64,000 nt of DNA, taken from NCBI GenBank assembly GCA_036394575.1, contig DASWEY010000022.1:1-64000 (forward strand), written 5' to 3'. Origin of the DNA: UKL13-2 sp036394575. GTDB lineage: Bacteria > Pseudomonadota > Gammaproteobacteria > Burkholderiales > Usitatibacteraceae. A program made the position numbers and the translations under genes. How positions within the stretch are numbered: the first letter of the stretch is position 1; each line of letters begins with the position of its first letter. This document shows, one piece after another, positions 19,845-28,706 of this stretch. The notes below the pieces were generated by a model. The model saw only the letters and a list, made by a program, of their open reading frames with translations, was not told where the DNA came from and did not search any database.

Positions 19845-21200
19845 TCAGAGCGCAACCTGGAAAGCCGCAGCGGTTTTGGCCTTGACTTCATCCAGCGTCA
19901 CACCGGGATGCAATTCGATCAGCGCCAGGCCCTGGCCGGGCCTGACCTCGAACACGCAGAGGTCGGTGATGATCAGATTGACCACGCCCTTGCCGGTCAG
20001 CGGCAGCGAGCACGATTTCAGAATCTTCGACGCGCCATCCTTGGACGTGTGCTCCATCAACACCACCACGCGCCGCACGCCCGACACCAGGTCCATGGCG
20101 CCGCCGGGGCCCTTGACCATCTTGCCGGGTACCATCCAGTTGGCAAGATCGCCGTTCTCGGCGACTTCCAGGCCGCCCAGGATCGACAGATCCACGTGTC
20201 CGCCGCGGATCATGCCGAAGGAATCGGCGCTGGAGAAAAAGCTCGAGCCGGGCAAGGTGGTGATGGTCTGCTTGCCGGCATTGATCAGGTCGGCATCGAT
20301 GGTGGCGTCCGTCGGGAACGGGCCGATGCCGAGCAAGCCGTTTTCGGATTGCAGATGCACATTCATGCCGGCCGGAATGAAATTCGCCACCAGCGTCGGA
20401 ATGCCGATGCCGAGGTTGACGTAATAGCCGTCGCGCAATTCCCTGGCCGCGCGCCTGGCCATCAGCTCGCGGATCGGCGAATCTTTTTTCGAGGCGGCCG
20501 CGCCTTGCACGGTGCGGAACTCGATGCGCTTTTCATACTTGGCGCCCTGCACGATGCGGTCGACAAAAATGCCCGGCGTATGAATCTGGTCGGGATCGAG
20601 TTCGCCGACTTCGACCAGTTCCTCGACTTCCGCCACCGTCACCTTGCCGCAGGTGGCGATCATGGGATTGAAATTGCGCGTGGTCTTGCGATAGACGAGG
20701 TTGCCGGCCTTGTCGCCCTTCCAGGCCTTGACGATCGACAGGTCGGTACGGATCGCGTCTTCCAGCACGTATTCGCGGCCATCGAAGCTGTGCGTGTGCT
20801 TGCCTTCGGCCAGCTTGGTGCCGTAGGAAGTGCGCGTATAGAAACCGGGGATGCCGGCGCCGCCGGCGCGAAATTTTTCCGCCAGCGTACCCTGCGGCAC
20901 CAGTTGCAGATCGAGTTCGCCGGCCAATACCTGGCGCTCGAATTCCTTGTTTTCGCCAACATAGGAGGCGATCACTTTTTTCACCTGGCGGGTCTTGAGC
21001 AGCAGGCCCATGCCGAAATCGTCGACGCCGGCATTATTGCCGGCAATGGTGAGTCCCTTGACGCCCGAATCGACCAAGGCCTGGATCAGGTTTTCCGGGA
21101 TGCCGCACAGACCGAAACCGCCGGCGGCGATGCTCATATTGTCTTTCAGCAGGCCATCCAGCGCGGATTTGGCATCCTTGTAAACTTTGCTTGTGCTCAT
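19845..21200 (-). CDS. Single-chain succinyl-CoA:3-oxoacid CoA-transferase (A-B fusion)
   Basis: A 451-residue CoA transferase that moves CoA from succinyl-CoA to acetoacetate. The N-terminal half is the A subunit (SIAAGGFGLCGIPENLI, and the terminal KRIEFRTV). The C-terminal half, starting about residue 245 (RELMARRAARELRDG, GIGIPTLVANF), is the B subunit with the catalytic glutamate in HLQSENGLLGIG. The two are normally separate scoA and scoB genes in bacteria. Here they are joined by a short linker of about 12 residues (GAAASKKDS), like the animal enzyme but with a shorter linker. It lies between bdhA and aacS. Confidence 0.93.
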   Translation of the reverse strand: MSTSKVYKDAKSALDGLLKDNMSIAAGGFGLCGIPENLIQALVDSGVKGLTIAGNNAGVDDFGMGLLLKTRQVKKVIASYVGENKEFERQVLAGELDLQLVPQGTLAEKFRAGGAGIPGFYTRTSYGTKLAEGKHTHSFDGREYVLEDAIRTDLSIVKAWKGDKAGNLVYRKTTRNFNPMIATCGKVTVAEVEELVEVGELDPDQIHTPGIFVDRIVQGAKYEKRIEFRTVQGAAASKKDSPIRELMARRAARELRDGYYVNLGIGIPTLVANFIPAGMNVHLQSENGLLGIGPFPTDATIDADLINAGKQTITTLPGSSFFSSADSFGMIRGGHVDLSILGGLEVAENGDLANWMVPGKMVKGPGGAMDLVSGVRRVVVLMEHTSKDGASKILKSCSLPLTGKGVVNLIITDLCVFEVRPGQGLALIELHPGVTLDEVKAKTAAAFQVAL

Positions 21201-21331
21201 TGTTCCTGTCTCCTGGTTTCAGTGGGGCTCGCCACCGATTTTTTTTGATTTCCGGGTATTCCCGGCTGGCGCCACATTATCGCCATTAATGCCGCTATTG
21301 CCACCCAGCCCGCCTACGCCGTTCCGACGCC

Positions 21332-22123
21332 CTACTTGGCGGTCCAGCCGCCGTCGATCGACATCGCCGCACCGGTGATGGTTCCTGCCATGTCGCCCGC
21401 CAGATACAAGGCCAGCGACGCCACTTCTTCAACGGTGACGAAGCGTTTGTTGGGCTGCGGTTCCAGCAGCACATCGCGAATCACGTTCTCGCGCGGAATG
21501 CCGTGCACCTTGGCCTGGTCGTCGATCTGCTTTTCCACCAGGGGGGTCAGCACATACCCCGGGCAGATCGAATTGGCGGTGATGCCCATTTCGGCGACTT
21601 CCAGCGCCAGCGATTTGGTGAAGCCGACCACGCCATGCTTGGCGGCGACGTAGGCGGATTTGAACGGCGAGGCCACCAGGCCGTGGGCCGAGGCGATATT
21701 GATCACGCGTCCCCATTTGCGCGCCTTCATGCCCGGCAGGGCGGCTCTAGTGGCATGGAAAACCGAGGACAGGTTGATGGCGATGATCGCATCCCATTTT
21801 TCCGGCGGGAACACGTCGACGGCGGCCACATGCTGGATGCCGGCGTTGTTGACCAGAATATCGACGGCGCCGAGGGCCTTGATCGCCTCCTCCACCATGC
21901 CGGTGACGGCGGCCGGTTTCGACATATCGGCGCCCGAGTAAACGACCTTGACGCCGAATTCGGCCGCCATCGAGGCACGCAATTTTTCGATCTCGGCGGC
22001 GTCGCCGAAACCGTTCAACATCACATTGGCGCCGGCGCCGGCCAGGACGCGGGCGATACCTTCACCGATACCGCTGGTGGAGCCGGTGACCAGTGCCGAT
22101 TTGCCGGAAAGTGCTTTGCTCAT
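21332..22123 (-). CDS. bdhA: 3-hydroxybutyrate dehydrogenase
   Basis: A 263-residue short-chain dehydrogenase interconverting D-3-hydroxybutyrate and acetoacetate with NAD. It has the GSTSGIGEGIA cofactor loop, NNAGIQHV, the catalytic Ser-Tyr-Lys (INIASAHG and SAYVAAKHG) and the HBDH-typical VLLEPQPNKRFVTVEEVA segment near the C-terminus. It is the first gene of the bdhA-SCOT-aacS unit, with a 131-base gap to the SCOT gene. It enables use of hydroxybutyrate, for example from PHB; no PHB synthase or depolymerase lies in this window. Confidence 0.93.
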   Translation of the reverse strand: MSKALSGKSALVTGSTSGIGEGIARVLAGAGANVMLNGFGDAAEIEKLRASMAAEFGVKVVYSGADMSKPAAVTGMVEEAIKALGAVDILVNNAGIQHVAAVDVFPPEKWDAIIAINLSSVFHATRAALPGMKARKWGRVINIASAHGLVASPFKSAYVAAKHGVVGFTKSLALEVAEMGITANSICPGYVLTPLVEKQIDDQAKVHGIPRENVIRDVLLEPQPNKRFVTVEEVASLALYLAGDMAGTITGAAMSIDGGWTAK

Positions 22124-22133
22124 GGAATGCTCC

Positions 22134-22595
22134 TCAGTTTGTCTTCTTCAACATTTCCAAATGCGGAATATCGTCTTCGATATAGACATCCGACACCGTC
22201 TCGAAACCGAACGCCTGATAAAACTTTTCCAGCCGCTGCTGCGCGCCGATACGATTGCCCCGACCTGGAAACAGCGCGGCATGGCGCGCCAGCGCCTCAG
22301 CCAGCAGGATGCGTCCATAGCCTTTCATGCGGACCGCGCGCGCCGTCACCACCCGACCGATCGAGGGCTCGGCATATTTGATGCCCGCATCGACCAGCCG
22401 GCAATAGGCGACCAGTTCGCGGCGCCCGTCGATCTCTTCCCAGCCCAGCAGATGCCATGAATGCGGATCGGCGCCGTCGTTGTCCTGAAACGGGCAGTTT
22501 TGCTCCACCACGAACACATCGGTGCGCAGGGTGGAAACCGCATACCAGTCATGCAGGCTCAAATTCTCGAAGCGTGAAAATTGCCAGGTCAACAT
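22134..22595 (-). CDS. elaA: ElaA-type GNAT acetyltransferase
   Basis: A 153-residue GNAT-fold protein of the ElaA family: an N-terminal FENLSLHDWYAVSTLRTDVFVVEQNCPFQD segment in pieces typical of ElaA, the acetyl-CoA site GRVVTARAVRMKGYGRILL, and a C-terminal FYQAFGF. Substrate of the family is unknown. Its stop is 10 bases from the bdhA start, so it may share a transcript with that gene downstream. Confidence 0.85.
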   Translation of the reverse strand: MLTWQFSRFENLSLHDWYAVSTLRTDVFVVEQNCPFQDNDGADPHSWHLLGWEEIDGRRELVAYCRLVDAGIKYAEPSIGRVVTARAVRMKGYGRILLAEALARHAALFPGRGNRIGAQQRLEKFYQAFGFETVSDVYIEDDIPHLEMLKKTN

Positions 22596-22635
22596 ACCTT
22601 ATTCCAGAATCGCATTGATCTTGTCAGCTTGGGCC

Positions 22636-22744
22636 GTAGGTCGGGTTAGCGGCTTTATCGCGTAACCCGACAGGCCCGGTTCAACATCGGCATTTCGCGC
22701 ACTGATTTGTCTTGTCGGGTTACGCTGCGCCAACCCGACCTGCG
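22636..22744. repeat. Two GTAGGTCGGGTTACG-type palindromic repeats
   Basis: Two inverted-repeat units flank about 40 bases: GTCGGGTTAGCG with CGTAACCCGAC (22639-22671), and GTCGGGTTACG with CCAACCCGAC (22714-22740). Together they also face each other. Repeats of this form (GGTCGGGTTACGC...GCGTAACCCGACC) are frequent between genes in many proteobacteria. They fill the 183 bases between elaA and ppsA, just beyond the 3' end of ppsA. Confidence 0.75.
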
Positions 22745-22778
22745 CCACGTTAACGTCGATCGGGATCGGCCACAGCGA

Positions 22779-25151
22779 CTACTTCGATTTCGCCAGATGC
22801 AACCACGTCTCCACCACCGTATCCGGGTTCAGGGACATGGACTCGATACCTTCCTTCATCAGCCATTCGGCCAGGTCCGGATAATCGCTGGGCCCTTGCC
22901 CGCAGATGCCGACGTATTTGTCCGCCTTGCGGCACGCCTGGATCGCCATATGCAGCATGCGCTTCACCGCCGCATCGCGCTCATCGAAGGCGTCCATCAC
23001 CAAGCCCGAATCGCGGTCGAGCGCCAGGGTCAGCTGCGTCATATCGTTGGAACCGATCGAGAAACCGTCGAAGCGTTTGAGAAATTCATCGGCGAGAATG
23101 GCGTTCGAGGGGATCTCGCACATCATCACGATCTTGAGATCGTTCTTGCCGCGCTCGAGCCCGAACTGTTTCATGATCTCGAGCACCTGGTCGGCCTCGC
23201 CCAGGGTGCGCACAAACGGCACCATCAGTTCCACATTGGTGAGCCCCATGGTGTCGCGCACGAATTTCATCGCCTCGCACTCGAGGCGGAAGCATTCGCG
23301 GAACGATTGCGCGATATAGCGCGAGGCGCCGCGAAAGCCCAGCATCGGATTTTCTTCGGTGGGCTCGTAGCGCGGGCCGCCGATCAGGTTGCGGTATTCG
23401 TTCGATTTGAAATCGGACAGCCGCACGATGACTTTTTTCGGCCAGAACGCGGCGGCGATGGTGGCCACGCCTTCGGCCATTTTCTTCACGTAAAAATCGA
23501 CCGGGTTCAGGTAGCCGCGCGCCTGCTTCGCCACCTGCGCCTTCAGCTCATCCGGCAATTTGCCGAATTCCAGGCAGGCCTTGGGGTGGATGCCGATGGT
23601 GTTCGAGATGATGAATTCGAGGCGGGCCAGGCCGACGCCTTCGTTGGGCAGCTGCGCAAAATCGAAAGCGAGTTCGGGGTTGCCGACGTTCATCGCGATC
23701 TTCACCGGAATTTCCGGCATCTTGTCCAGCGAGACCTCGATCACTTCGAACGGCACCTTGCCACGGTAGATATGGCCGGTGTCGCCCTCGCAGCAGCTGA
23801 CGGTGAGGTCTTCGCCCGGCTTGACCACTTCGGTGGCATTTTCGCAGCCCACCACCGCCGGCACACCCAGCTCTCGGGCGATGATGGCGGCGTGGCAGGT
23901 GCGGCCGCCGCGATTGGTGATGATGGCCGCGGCCTTTTTCATCACCGGTTCCCAGTTGGGGTCGGTCATGTCGGTGACGATCACATCGCCTTCGCGAAAC
24001 AGATTGATCTCGCTGACGTCCTTGATCACGCGCGCCGGCCCCGCCCCCACCTTGCCGCCGATCGCGCGGCCCTCGGCAATTTTCACGCCCTCGCCCTTCA
24101 TGCGGTAGCGGGTCAGCACATCGCCATGTTTTTCCTGCGATTTCACCGTCTCGGGGCGCGCCTGCAGAATATACAGCTTGCCGTCGCCGCCGTCCTTGCC
24201 CCATTCGATGTCCATCGGACGGCCGTAGTGGGCTTCGATGGCCATCGCGTATTTGGCCAGTTCTTCCACCTCGGCATCGGTCAGGGAAAAACGCTCGCGC
24301 TCGGCGGCATCCACCGGCTTGACCTCAACCGATTTGCCGGCCGCGGCGCTGCTGCCGAAAATCATTTTCTCGGCCTTGGTGCCCAGGCTGCGGCGCAGCA
24401 CGGCCGGCTTGCCGTTTTTCAGGCACAGCTTGGAAATATAAAATTCATCCGGGTTGACCGCGCCCTGCACCACCATTTCACCGAGCCCATAGCTGGACGT
24501 AATGAACACCACATCCGGGAAGCCGGATTCGGTATCGAGCGTGAACATCACACCGGCGGCGCCGCTGTCCGAGCGCACCATGCGCTGCACACCGGCGCTG
24601 AGCGCGACCTCGGCATGGGCAAAATCCTTGTGCACGCGGTAGGAAATGGCGCGGTCGTTGTACAGCGAGGCGAACACATGCTTGATCGCTTCCAGCACAT
24701 TGTCGATGCCGCGAATGTTGAGATAGGTCTCCTGCTGGCCGGCGAAGGAGGCGTCGGGCAGGTCTTCGGCGGTGGCCGAGGAGCGCACCGCAAAGCTGGC
24801 CTCGACATTACCTTTGGTTAATTCTGCATAGCCGGCACGGATTTCCGTTTCGAGCGCGGGCTGCAGCGGCGCCTTCACCACCCAGTCGCGGACCATGGCG
24901 CCGGTTTTGGCCAGGGCCGCCAGATCATCCACATCCAGATTGACCAGGGCCGCATTGATCTTTTCGGTGAGCTGGTTGTGGTTCAGAAATTCGCGAAACG
25001 CTTCCGCCGTGGTGGCGAAGCCGCCGGGCACCCGAACTCCGGCTTTCGACAGTTGGCTGATCAGTTCTCCCAGCGAAGAATTTTTGCCGCCGACGGTGGC
25101 GACATCATGCATGCGAAGAGTGGCGAGCGGAAGAACGAGGGGCAGGGACAT
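22779..25151 (-). CDS. ppsA: Phosphoenolpyruvate synthase
   Basis: A 790-residue gluconeogenic enzyme making PEP from pyruvate and ATP. Order: N-terminal ATP-grasp nucleotide domain (VGGKNSSLGEL, VRSSATAEDLPDASFAGQQ), the phosphohistidine domain with catalytic H420 in GGRTCHAAIIA, and the C-terminal PEP/pyruvate barrel with GSNDMTQLTLALDRDSG and GICGQGPSDYP. Start ATG 25151. It is divergent from ppsR, which controls its activity by phosphorylation of the threonine next to the catalytic histidine (the T in GRTCH is present). A TATAAT-like box (25229-25224, minus) lies in the 125-base divergent region without a good -35. Confidence 0.96.
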   Translation of the reverse strand: MSLPLVLPLATLRMHDVATVGGKNSSLGELISQLSKAGVRVPGGFATTAEAFREFLNHNQLTEKINAALVNLDVDDLAALAKTGAMVRDWVVKAPLQPALETEIRAGYAELTKGNVEASFAVRSSATAEDLPDASFAGQQETYLNIRGIDNVLEAIKHVFASLYNDRAISYRVHKDFAHAEVALSAGVQRMVRSDSGAAGVMFTLDTESGFPDVVFITSSYGLGEMVVQGAVNPDEFYISKLCLKNGKPAVLRRSLGTKAEKMIFGSSAAAGKSVEVKPVDAAERERFSLTDAEVEELAKYAMAIEAHYGRPMDIEWGKDGGDGKLYILQARPETVKSQEKHGDVLTRYRMKGEGVKIAEGRAIGGKVGAGPARVIKDVSEINLFREGDVIVTDMTDPNWEPVMKKAAAIITNRGGRTCHAAIIARELGVPAVVGCENATEVVKPGEDLTVSCCEGDTGHIYRGKVPFEVIEVSLDKMPEIPVKIAMNVGNPELAFDFAQLPNEGVGLARLEFIISNTIGIHPKACLEFGKLPDELKAQVAKQARGYLNPVDFYVKKMAEGVATIAAAFWPKKVIVRLSDFKSNEYRNLIGGPRYEPTEENPMLGFRGASRYIAQSFRECFRLECEAMKFVRDTMGLTNVELMVPFVRTLGEADQVLEIMKQFGLERGKNDLKIVMMCEIPSNAILADEFLKRFDGFSIGSNDMTQLTLALDRDSGLVMDAFDERDAAVKRMLHMAIQACRKADKYVGICGQGPSDYPDLAEWLMKEGIESMSLNPDTVVETWLHLAKSK

Positions 25152-25276
25152 GGCGAATCCGGAAGAGAGCGGTTAGGGAATTATCGACAAGAAACGGCAG
25201 ACGTTCGAGGAAGATAGTCCATAATTATAGCTTCCCCAGACCCCTTGCTGCACCGCAAAAATACCAGGACCCGTCC

Positions 25277-26101
25277 ATGCCCCACCGTCGCACCGCCTTT
25301 TTTGTCTCCGACCGCACCGGCATTACCGTGGAAATGCTGGGAAGCTCCCTGCTGACCCAGTTCGACGACGTCGAGTTCCGCCGCGTCACCCTGCCCTTTA
25401 TCGACAATATGGACAAGGCGCGCGACGTTCTCGACCAGATCGAGGCGGCAAAGTCGCAATCGGGGATGCGCCCTCTGGTATTCACCTCGCTGATGGCCGA
25501 CGATATCCGCGAGGAAATCTCCAAGGCCAATGCCATGGTCCTGGACCTGTTCGACCGCTTTATCGTGCCGCTGGAAAAGGAACTGGGTGTGACCTCGGCC
25601 CATGCGATCGGGCGCAGCCACTCGGCCGGCAATTTCAAGGACTACAACCACCGCATCGAGGCGGTGAATTACACCCTGGCCCACGACGACGGCATGACCA
25701 ACCGCAACCTGGACCAGGCGGACATCATCCTGGTCGGCGTCTCGCGCAGCGGCAAGACCCCCACCTGTCTGTACATGGCCCTGCAGTTCGGCATCAAGGC
25801 GGCCAATTACCCGCTGATTCCCGAGGACATGGAGCGCATGAAACTGCCGCCCGCGCTGATCCCGCTGCGACAGAAGGTCTGGGGGCTGTCCATCACCCCG
25901 GAGCGCCTGCAGCAAATCCGCCAGGAACGCAAGCCCGACAGCAAGTACGCCTCCCTTGAAAATTGCCGCTGGGAAGTCGCCGCCGCCGAATCGCTGATGC
26001 AGCAAGCCGGCATCTCCTTCCTGAACTCCACCACCAAGAGCATTGAAGAACTGGCCGCCACCATCCTGCATGAGGCCCATCTGGTACGCCGCGTCTATTA
26101 A
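25277..26101 (+). CDS. ppsR: PEP synthase regulatory protein (bifunctional kinase/pyrophosphorylase)
   Basis: A 274-residue protein of the DUF299 family. Such proteins use ADP to phosphorylate, and inorganic phosphate to dephosphorylate, a threonine of PEP synthase, switching it off and on. The family P-loop GVSRSGKT is at residues 154-161 and the N-terminal FFVSDRTGITVEMLG motif is intact. It faces ppsA head to head, which fixes its target as PEP synthase and not pyruvate phosphate dikinase. Start ATG 25277. Confidence 0.95.
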   Translation: MPHRRTAFFVSDRTGITVEMLGSSLLTQFDDVEFRRVTLPFIDNMDKARDVLDQIEAAKSQSGMRPLVFTSLMADDIREEISKANAMVLDLFDRFIVPLEKELGVTSAHAIGRSHSAGNFKDYNHRIEAVNYTLAHDDGMTNRNLDQADIILVGVSRSGKTPTCLYMALQFGIKAANYPLIPEDMERMKLPPALIPLRQKVWGLSITPERLQQIRQERKPDSKYASLENCRWEVAAAESLMQQAGISFLNSTTKSIEELAATILHEAHLVRRVY

Positions 26102-26217
26102 CATGTTTGTTGAGTAGAACCAGTGTTTGTGACATGATTTGCCGCACCAACCGGTCGAAAAAATAAACAGACCGGATAAAAAATAAATCCAATAAATATA
26201 TCTCTGAGGAGCTTCGC

Positions 26218-28047
26218 ATGTCAGTCAAAAAGCGTCTTATTCCCGCACTCGTTGCATCCGCGCTTGCAATCGGCGCTCCCGCCGCGCAGGCCACTACTTT
26301 CAGCGGCGTTTATGTGTTCGGCGACAGCCTCTCGGATTCGGGGTTTTTCCGTCCGGTCCTGGTCGCCGGTGGCTTGACACCCGCACAGGCAGCCGCGGTG
26401 GGCCGCTTTACCACCAATCCCGGCCCCGTCTGGTCGGAGCTCGTCGCCAGCTATTACGGCGGCAATCCGAACCCCAGCAACGCCGGTGGCGGCATCTACG
26501 CCCAGGGTGGCGCACGTGTGTCGGCCGCATCGGCTTCCACGCCGGCCGGCGCGACACAGCGTCCCGTCACTACACAAATTGATGAATTTCTTGCCAGCGG
26601 TCGTGCCAACTCGAAGGCGCTCTATGCCATCTGGGCGGGCGCCAACGACCTGCTGCAGGCCGGCGCAGGCGGCGTGCCCTTTGCCGCCGCCATTCCCGGC
26701 CAGGTGGCCAGGCTCCAGGGCGCCGGCGGCAAGTACATCGCCGTATTTGGCTTGCCGAATCTAGGCCTGACCCCGGGCGCGCAAGCAGGTGGCCCGGCAA
26801 CCGTTGCCGCGCAAACGCAGGCGGCAGTGGGATTCAACATTACGCTGTTCAATGCGATCGCCGCATCCGGCCAGAAAGTCATGGCTGTCGACACCTTCTC
26901 GCTGTTGAACGAGATCGCCGCCTCGCCTTCCACTTATGGCTTTGTGAACATCACCACGCCGGCCTGTACTGTGGCACTGCCGAATTGCAGCACGGCCACT
27001 ATGGTCGCGGTAGGGGCCGATCAGAACTACCTGTTCGCCGATGCCATCCATCCAACCAGTGGCGCCCACGCCATCATCGCCGATATGCTGAAGGCAATGA
27101 TCGACGGCCCGAACGCCTATTCGACCATGGCCGAAGTGCCGCTGGCCACGCGCGCCGCCCATGTGCGCTCGCTCGATGAAGGCCTGCGCACCGGCGCCAC
27201 GGCGGAAGTCGGCAAGGCGACTGCCTTTGCGGCAGGCGACGGCGGCAGGTTCGATATCTCCAGCGGAGAGCAAAAGGTCTATTCGAAGTCGAATACCTAT
27301 GCCGCCACCGCCGGCGCCACGATCCGCGTTTCCGAGGCCACCACGCTCGGTGTCGCCATTGGCCAGTCCAAGGCCGACGCCACCATGGGCTCGCTGGGCA
27401 AATACAAGCTGAACGAAACCACGCTGTCGGCGTTTGGCGGCTTCCAGGGCGAAAGCTTTTACATCAACGCCAGCGGCTCGGTGTCCGATCTGCGTTACAA
27501 CGATATCGAACGCAATGTGAAACTGGGACCGGCAACGCGCACCAATCGCGCCAGCACCAAGGGCAGCAATGCCTCGGCCACCCTGGCCGGCGGCTTCGAC
27601 TTCCCGTTTGGCAAGTTCACCGTGGGGCCCCTCGTTTCGTATTCGACGCAGAGCGTCTCGGTGACCGGCTTTACCGAAAATGCCGGCTCGACGCCGCTGT
27701 CGACCGATCTGCGCATGGACGACCAGTCGCGCGTCTCGCAGGTCGCAAGCCTTGGCATTCGCGCCAGCATGGCGCTGGGCAGCTGGACGCCGTTTGCGCG
27801 TTTCACGGTGGACCGCGATGCCAAGGGCGGCGAACGCGATGTGAGCGCATCGCCGGTAACCATCGCGCAGAACATCAGCTATGTGGTGCCGGGCTTCACC
27901 TCCGACAAGGAATGGGTGACCGCCACCATCGGCGTGCGCGGCAAGATCAGCCCGCGCCTGGGCGTCTCGGTGGTCTATACCAATGTTCACAGCCGCAAGG
28001 ACATCAAGCAGGATGGCGTAACCGCCAACTTCGCCTACATGTTCTAG
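26218..28047 (+). CDS. GDSL-type esterase/lipase autotransporter
   Basis: A 609-residue outer-membrane protein. Signal peptide about 1-25 (ends AQA). The passenger is a GDSL hydrolase with the block I nucleophile in VFGDSLSDSG (S37), block III WAGANDLL, and the Asp-His pair in DAIHPTSGAH (about 276-285). From about residue 340 there is an autotransporter beta-barrel of alternating strands ending in the C-terminal aromatic YMF. This is the EstA layout: the esterase stays attached to the cell surface and acts on esters or lipids. TGAGGAGC gives a good ribosome site. It is monocistronic, with a terminator 20 bases after the stop. Confidence 0.92.
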   Translation: MSVKKRLIPALVASALAIGAPAAQATTFSGVYVFGDSLSDSGFFRPVLVAGGLTPAQAAAVGRFTTNPGPVWSELVASYYGGNPNPSNAGGGIYAQGGARVSAASASTPAGATQRPVTTQIDEFLASGRANSKALYAIWAGANDLLQAGAGGVPFAAAIPGQVARLQGAGGKYIAVFGLPNLGLTPGAQAGGPATVAAQTQAAVGFNITLFNAIAASGQKVMAVDTFSLLNEIAASPSTYGFVNITTPACTVALPNCSTATMVAVGADQNYLFADAIHPTSGAHAIIADMLKAMIDGPNAYSTMAEVPLATRAAHVRSLDEGLRTGATAEVGKATAFAAGDGGRFDISSGEQKVYSKSNTYAATAGATIRVSEATTLGVAIGQSKADATMGSLGKYKLNETTLSAFGGFQGESFYINASGSVSDLRYNDIERNVKLGPATRTNRASTKGSNASATLAGGFDFPFGKFTVGPLVSYSTQSVSVTGFTENAGSTPLSTDLRMDDQSRVSQVASLGIRASMALGSWTPFARFTVDRDAKGGERDVSASPVTIAQNISYVVPGFTSDKEWVTATIGVRGKISPRLGVSVVYTNVHSRKDIKQDGVTANFAYMF

Positions 28048-28067
28048 TCGGCAAATCCGCAGCACCG

Positions 28068-28097
28068 AAAGGGCCGTGCACTTGCACGGCCCTTTTT
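28068..28097 (+). terminator. Terminator after the GDSL autotransporter
   Basis: AAAGGGCCGTGCA pairs with TGCACGGCCCTTT (tiny loop) and runs into TTTTTT. Perfect stem; it lies about 20 bases after the stop codon. Confidence 0.93.
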
Positions 28098-28139
28098 TCT
28101 TCGGCTTTCCGTTTCAAACATCGCATGCGATGATGGCGC

Positions 28140-28451
28140 ATGAAGTGCGTCTACACTGCGGCCAACCTGCCGGATGCTCAGCTGCTCCACGACCTGCTTG
28201 AACAGGCCGGCATCGCCGCCCATATCTTCAATGCCAACGCGATGGGTGCCCTCGGCGAATTGCCGCTGGCGGCCGCCTATCCGCAGGTGTGGATTGCGCA
28301 ACTGCATCAAGAAGCGCATGCACACGCTGTAATCGCCAGCTATCAGCAGCGCGGCCCGGCGCTCGCGCAGCGCATCTGCGGCGGCTGCACCGAAAGCAAT
28401 CCCGGCGAATTTGATCTGTGCTGGAACTGCGGCCAAACCCTGCCGGCCTGA
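28140..28451 (+). CDS. DUF2007 protein with C-terminal zinc ribbon
   Basis: A 103-residue cytosolic protein. The N-terminal about 68 residues match DUF2007 (MKCVYTAANLPDAQLLHDLLEQAGI, spanning an ACT-like fold, quoted only in part), often labelled putative signal-transducing protein. The C-terminus adds a CGGC-x10-CWNCG zinc-ribbon pattern. Role unknown. It lies between the autotransporter terminator and the convergent SemiSWEET gene, whose 3' end abuts it exactly. Confidence 0.75.
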   Translation: MKCVYTAANLPDAQLLHDLLEQAGIAAHIFNANAMGALGELPLAAAYPQVWIAQLHQEAHAHAVIASYQQRGPALAQRICGGCTESNPGEFDLCWNCGQTLPA

Positions 28452-28706
28452 TTAGCTGAACTTCAGCTTCATGATGATGATCGCCAGGGCCAGCATCAGG
28501 GTAACGATATTGGCGCCGATGATCGGCCAGGCGCCGAGCATCAGGCCATAAGCCAGCCAGCACAGAATGCCGCAGCAGAAAATCACGTACATCGGCAGCG
28601 AAACATCGCGCGCCGACTTCGTTCGCCAGATGCGCACCACCTGCGGCACAAAGGCGAAGGTGGTGAGGCAGGCGCCGATGCTGCCGATCACCTCGGGCGC
28701 GATCAT
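28452..28706 (-). CDS. SemiSWEET-type PQ-loop small transporter
   Basis: An 84-residue membrane protein with three helices forming one triple-helix bundle. The PQ motif is in TTFAFVPQVVRIWRTKSARDVS, followed by CGILCWLAYG and PIIGANIVTLMLALAI, close to the bacterial SemiSWEET consensus. Two copies would form a sugar channel. Its start overlaps the stop of yhhQ (ATGA), so the two are co-translated, a pairing that does not explain itself by known function. Substrate not determinable. Confidence 0.88.
   Translation of the reverse strand: MIAPEVIGSIGACLTTFAFVPQVVRIWRTKSARDVSLPMYVIFCCGILCWLAYGLMLGAWPIIGANIVTLMLALAIIIMKLKFS

Noticed and set aside
22707..24821. 704-codon frame opposite ppsA
   Set aside because: Antisense shadow of PEP synthase, with composition typical of such frames.
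25152..25276. A defined promoter pair between ppsA and ppsR
   Set aside because: Only TATAAT-like sequence is present. No -35 at a proper distance was found in either direction, so it is not listed as a feature.
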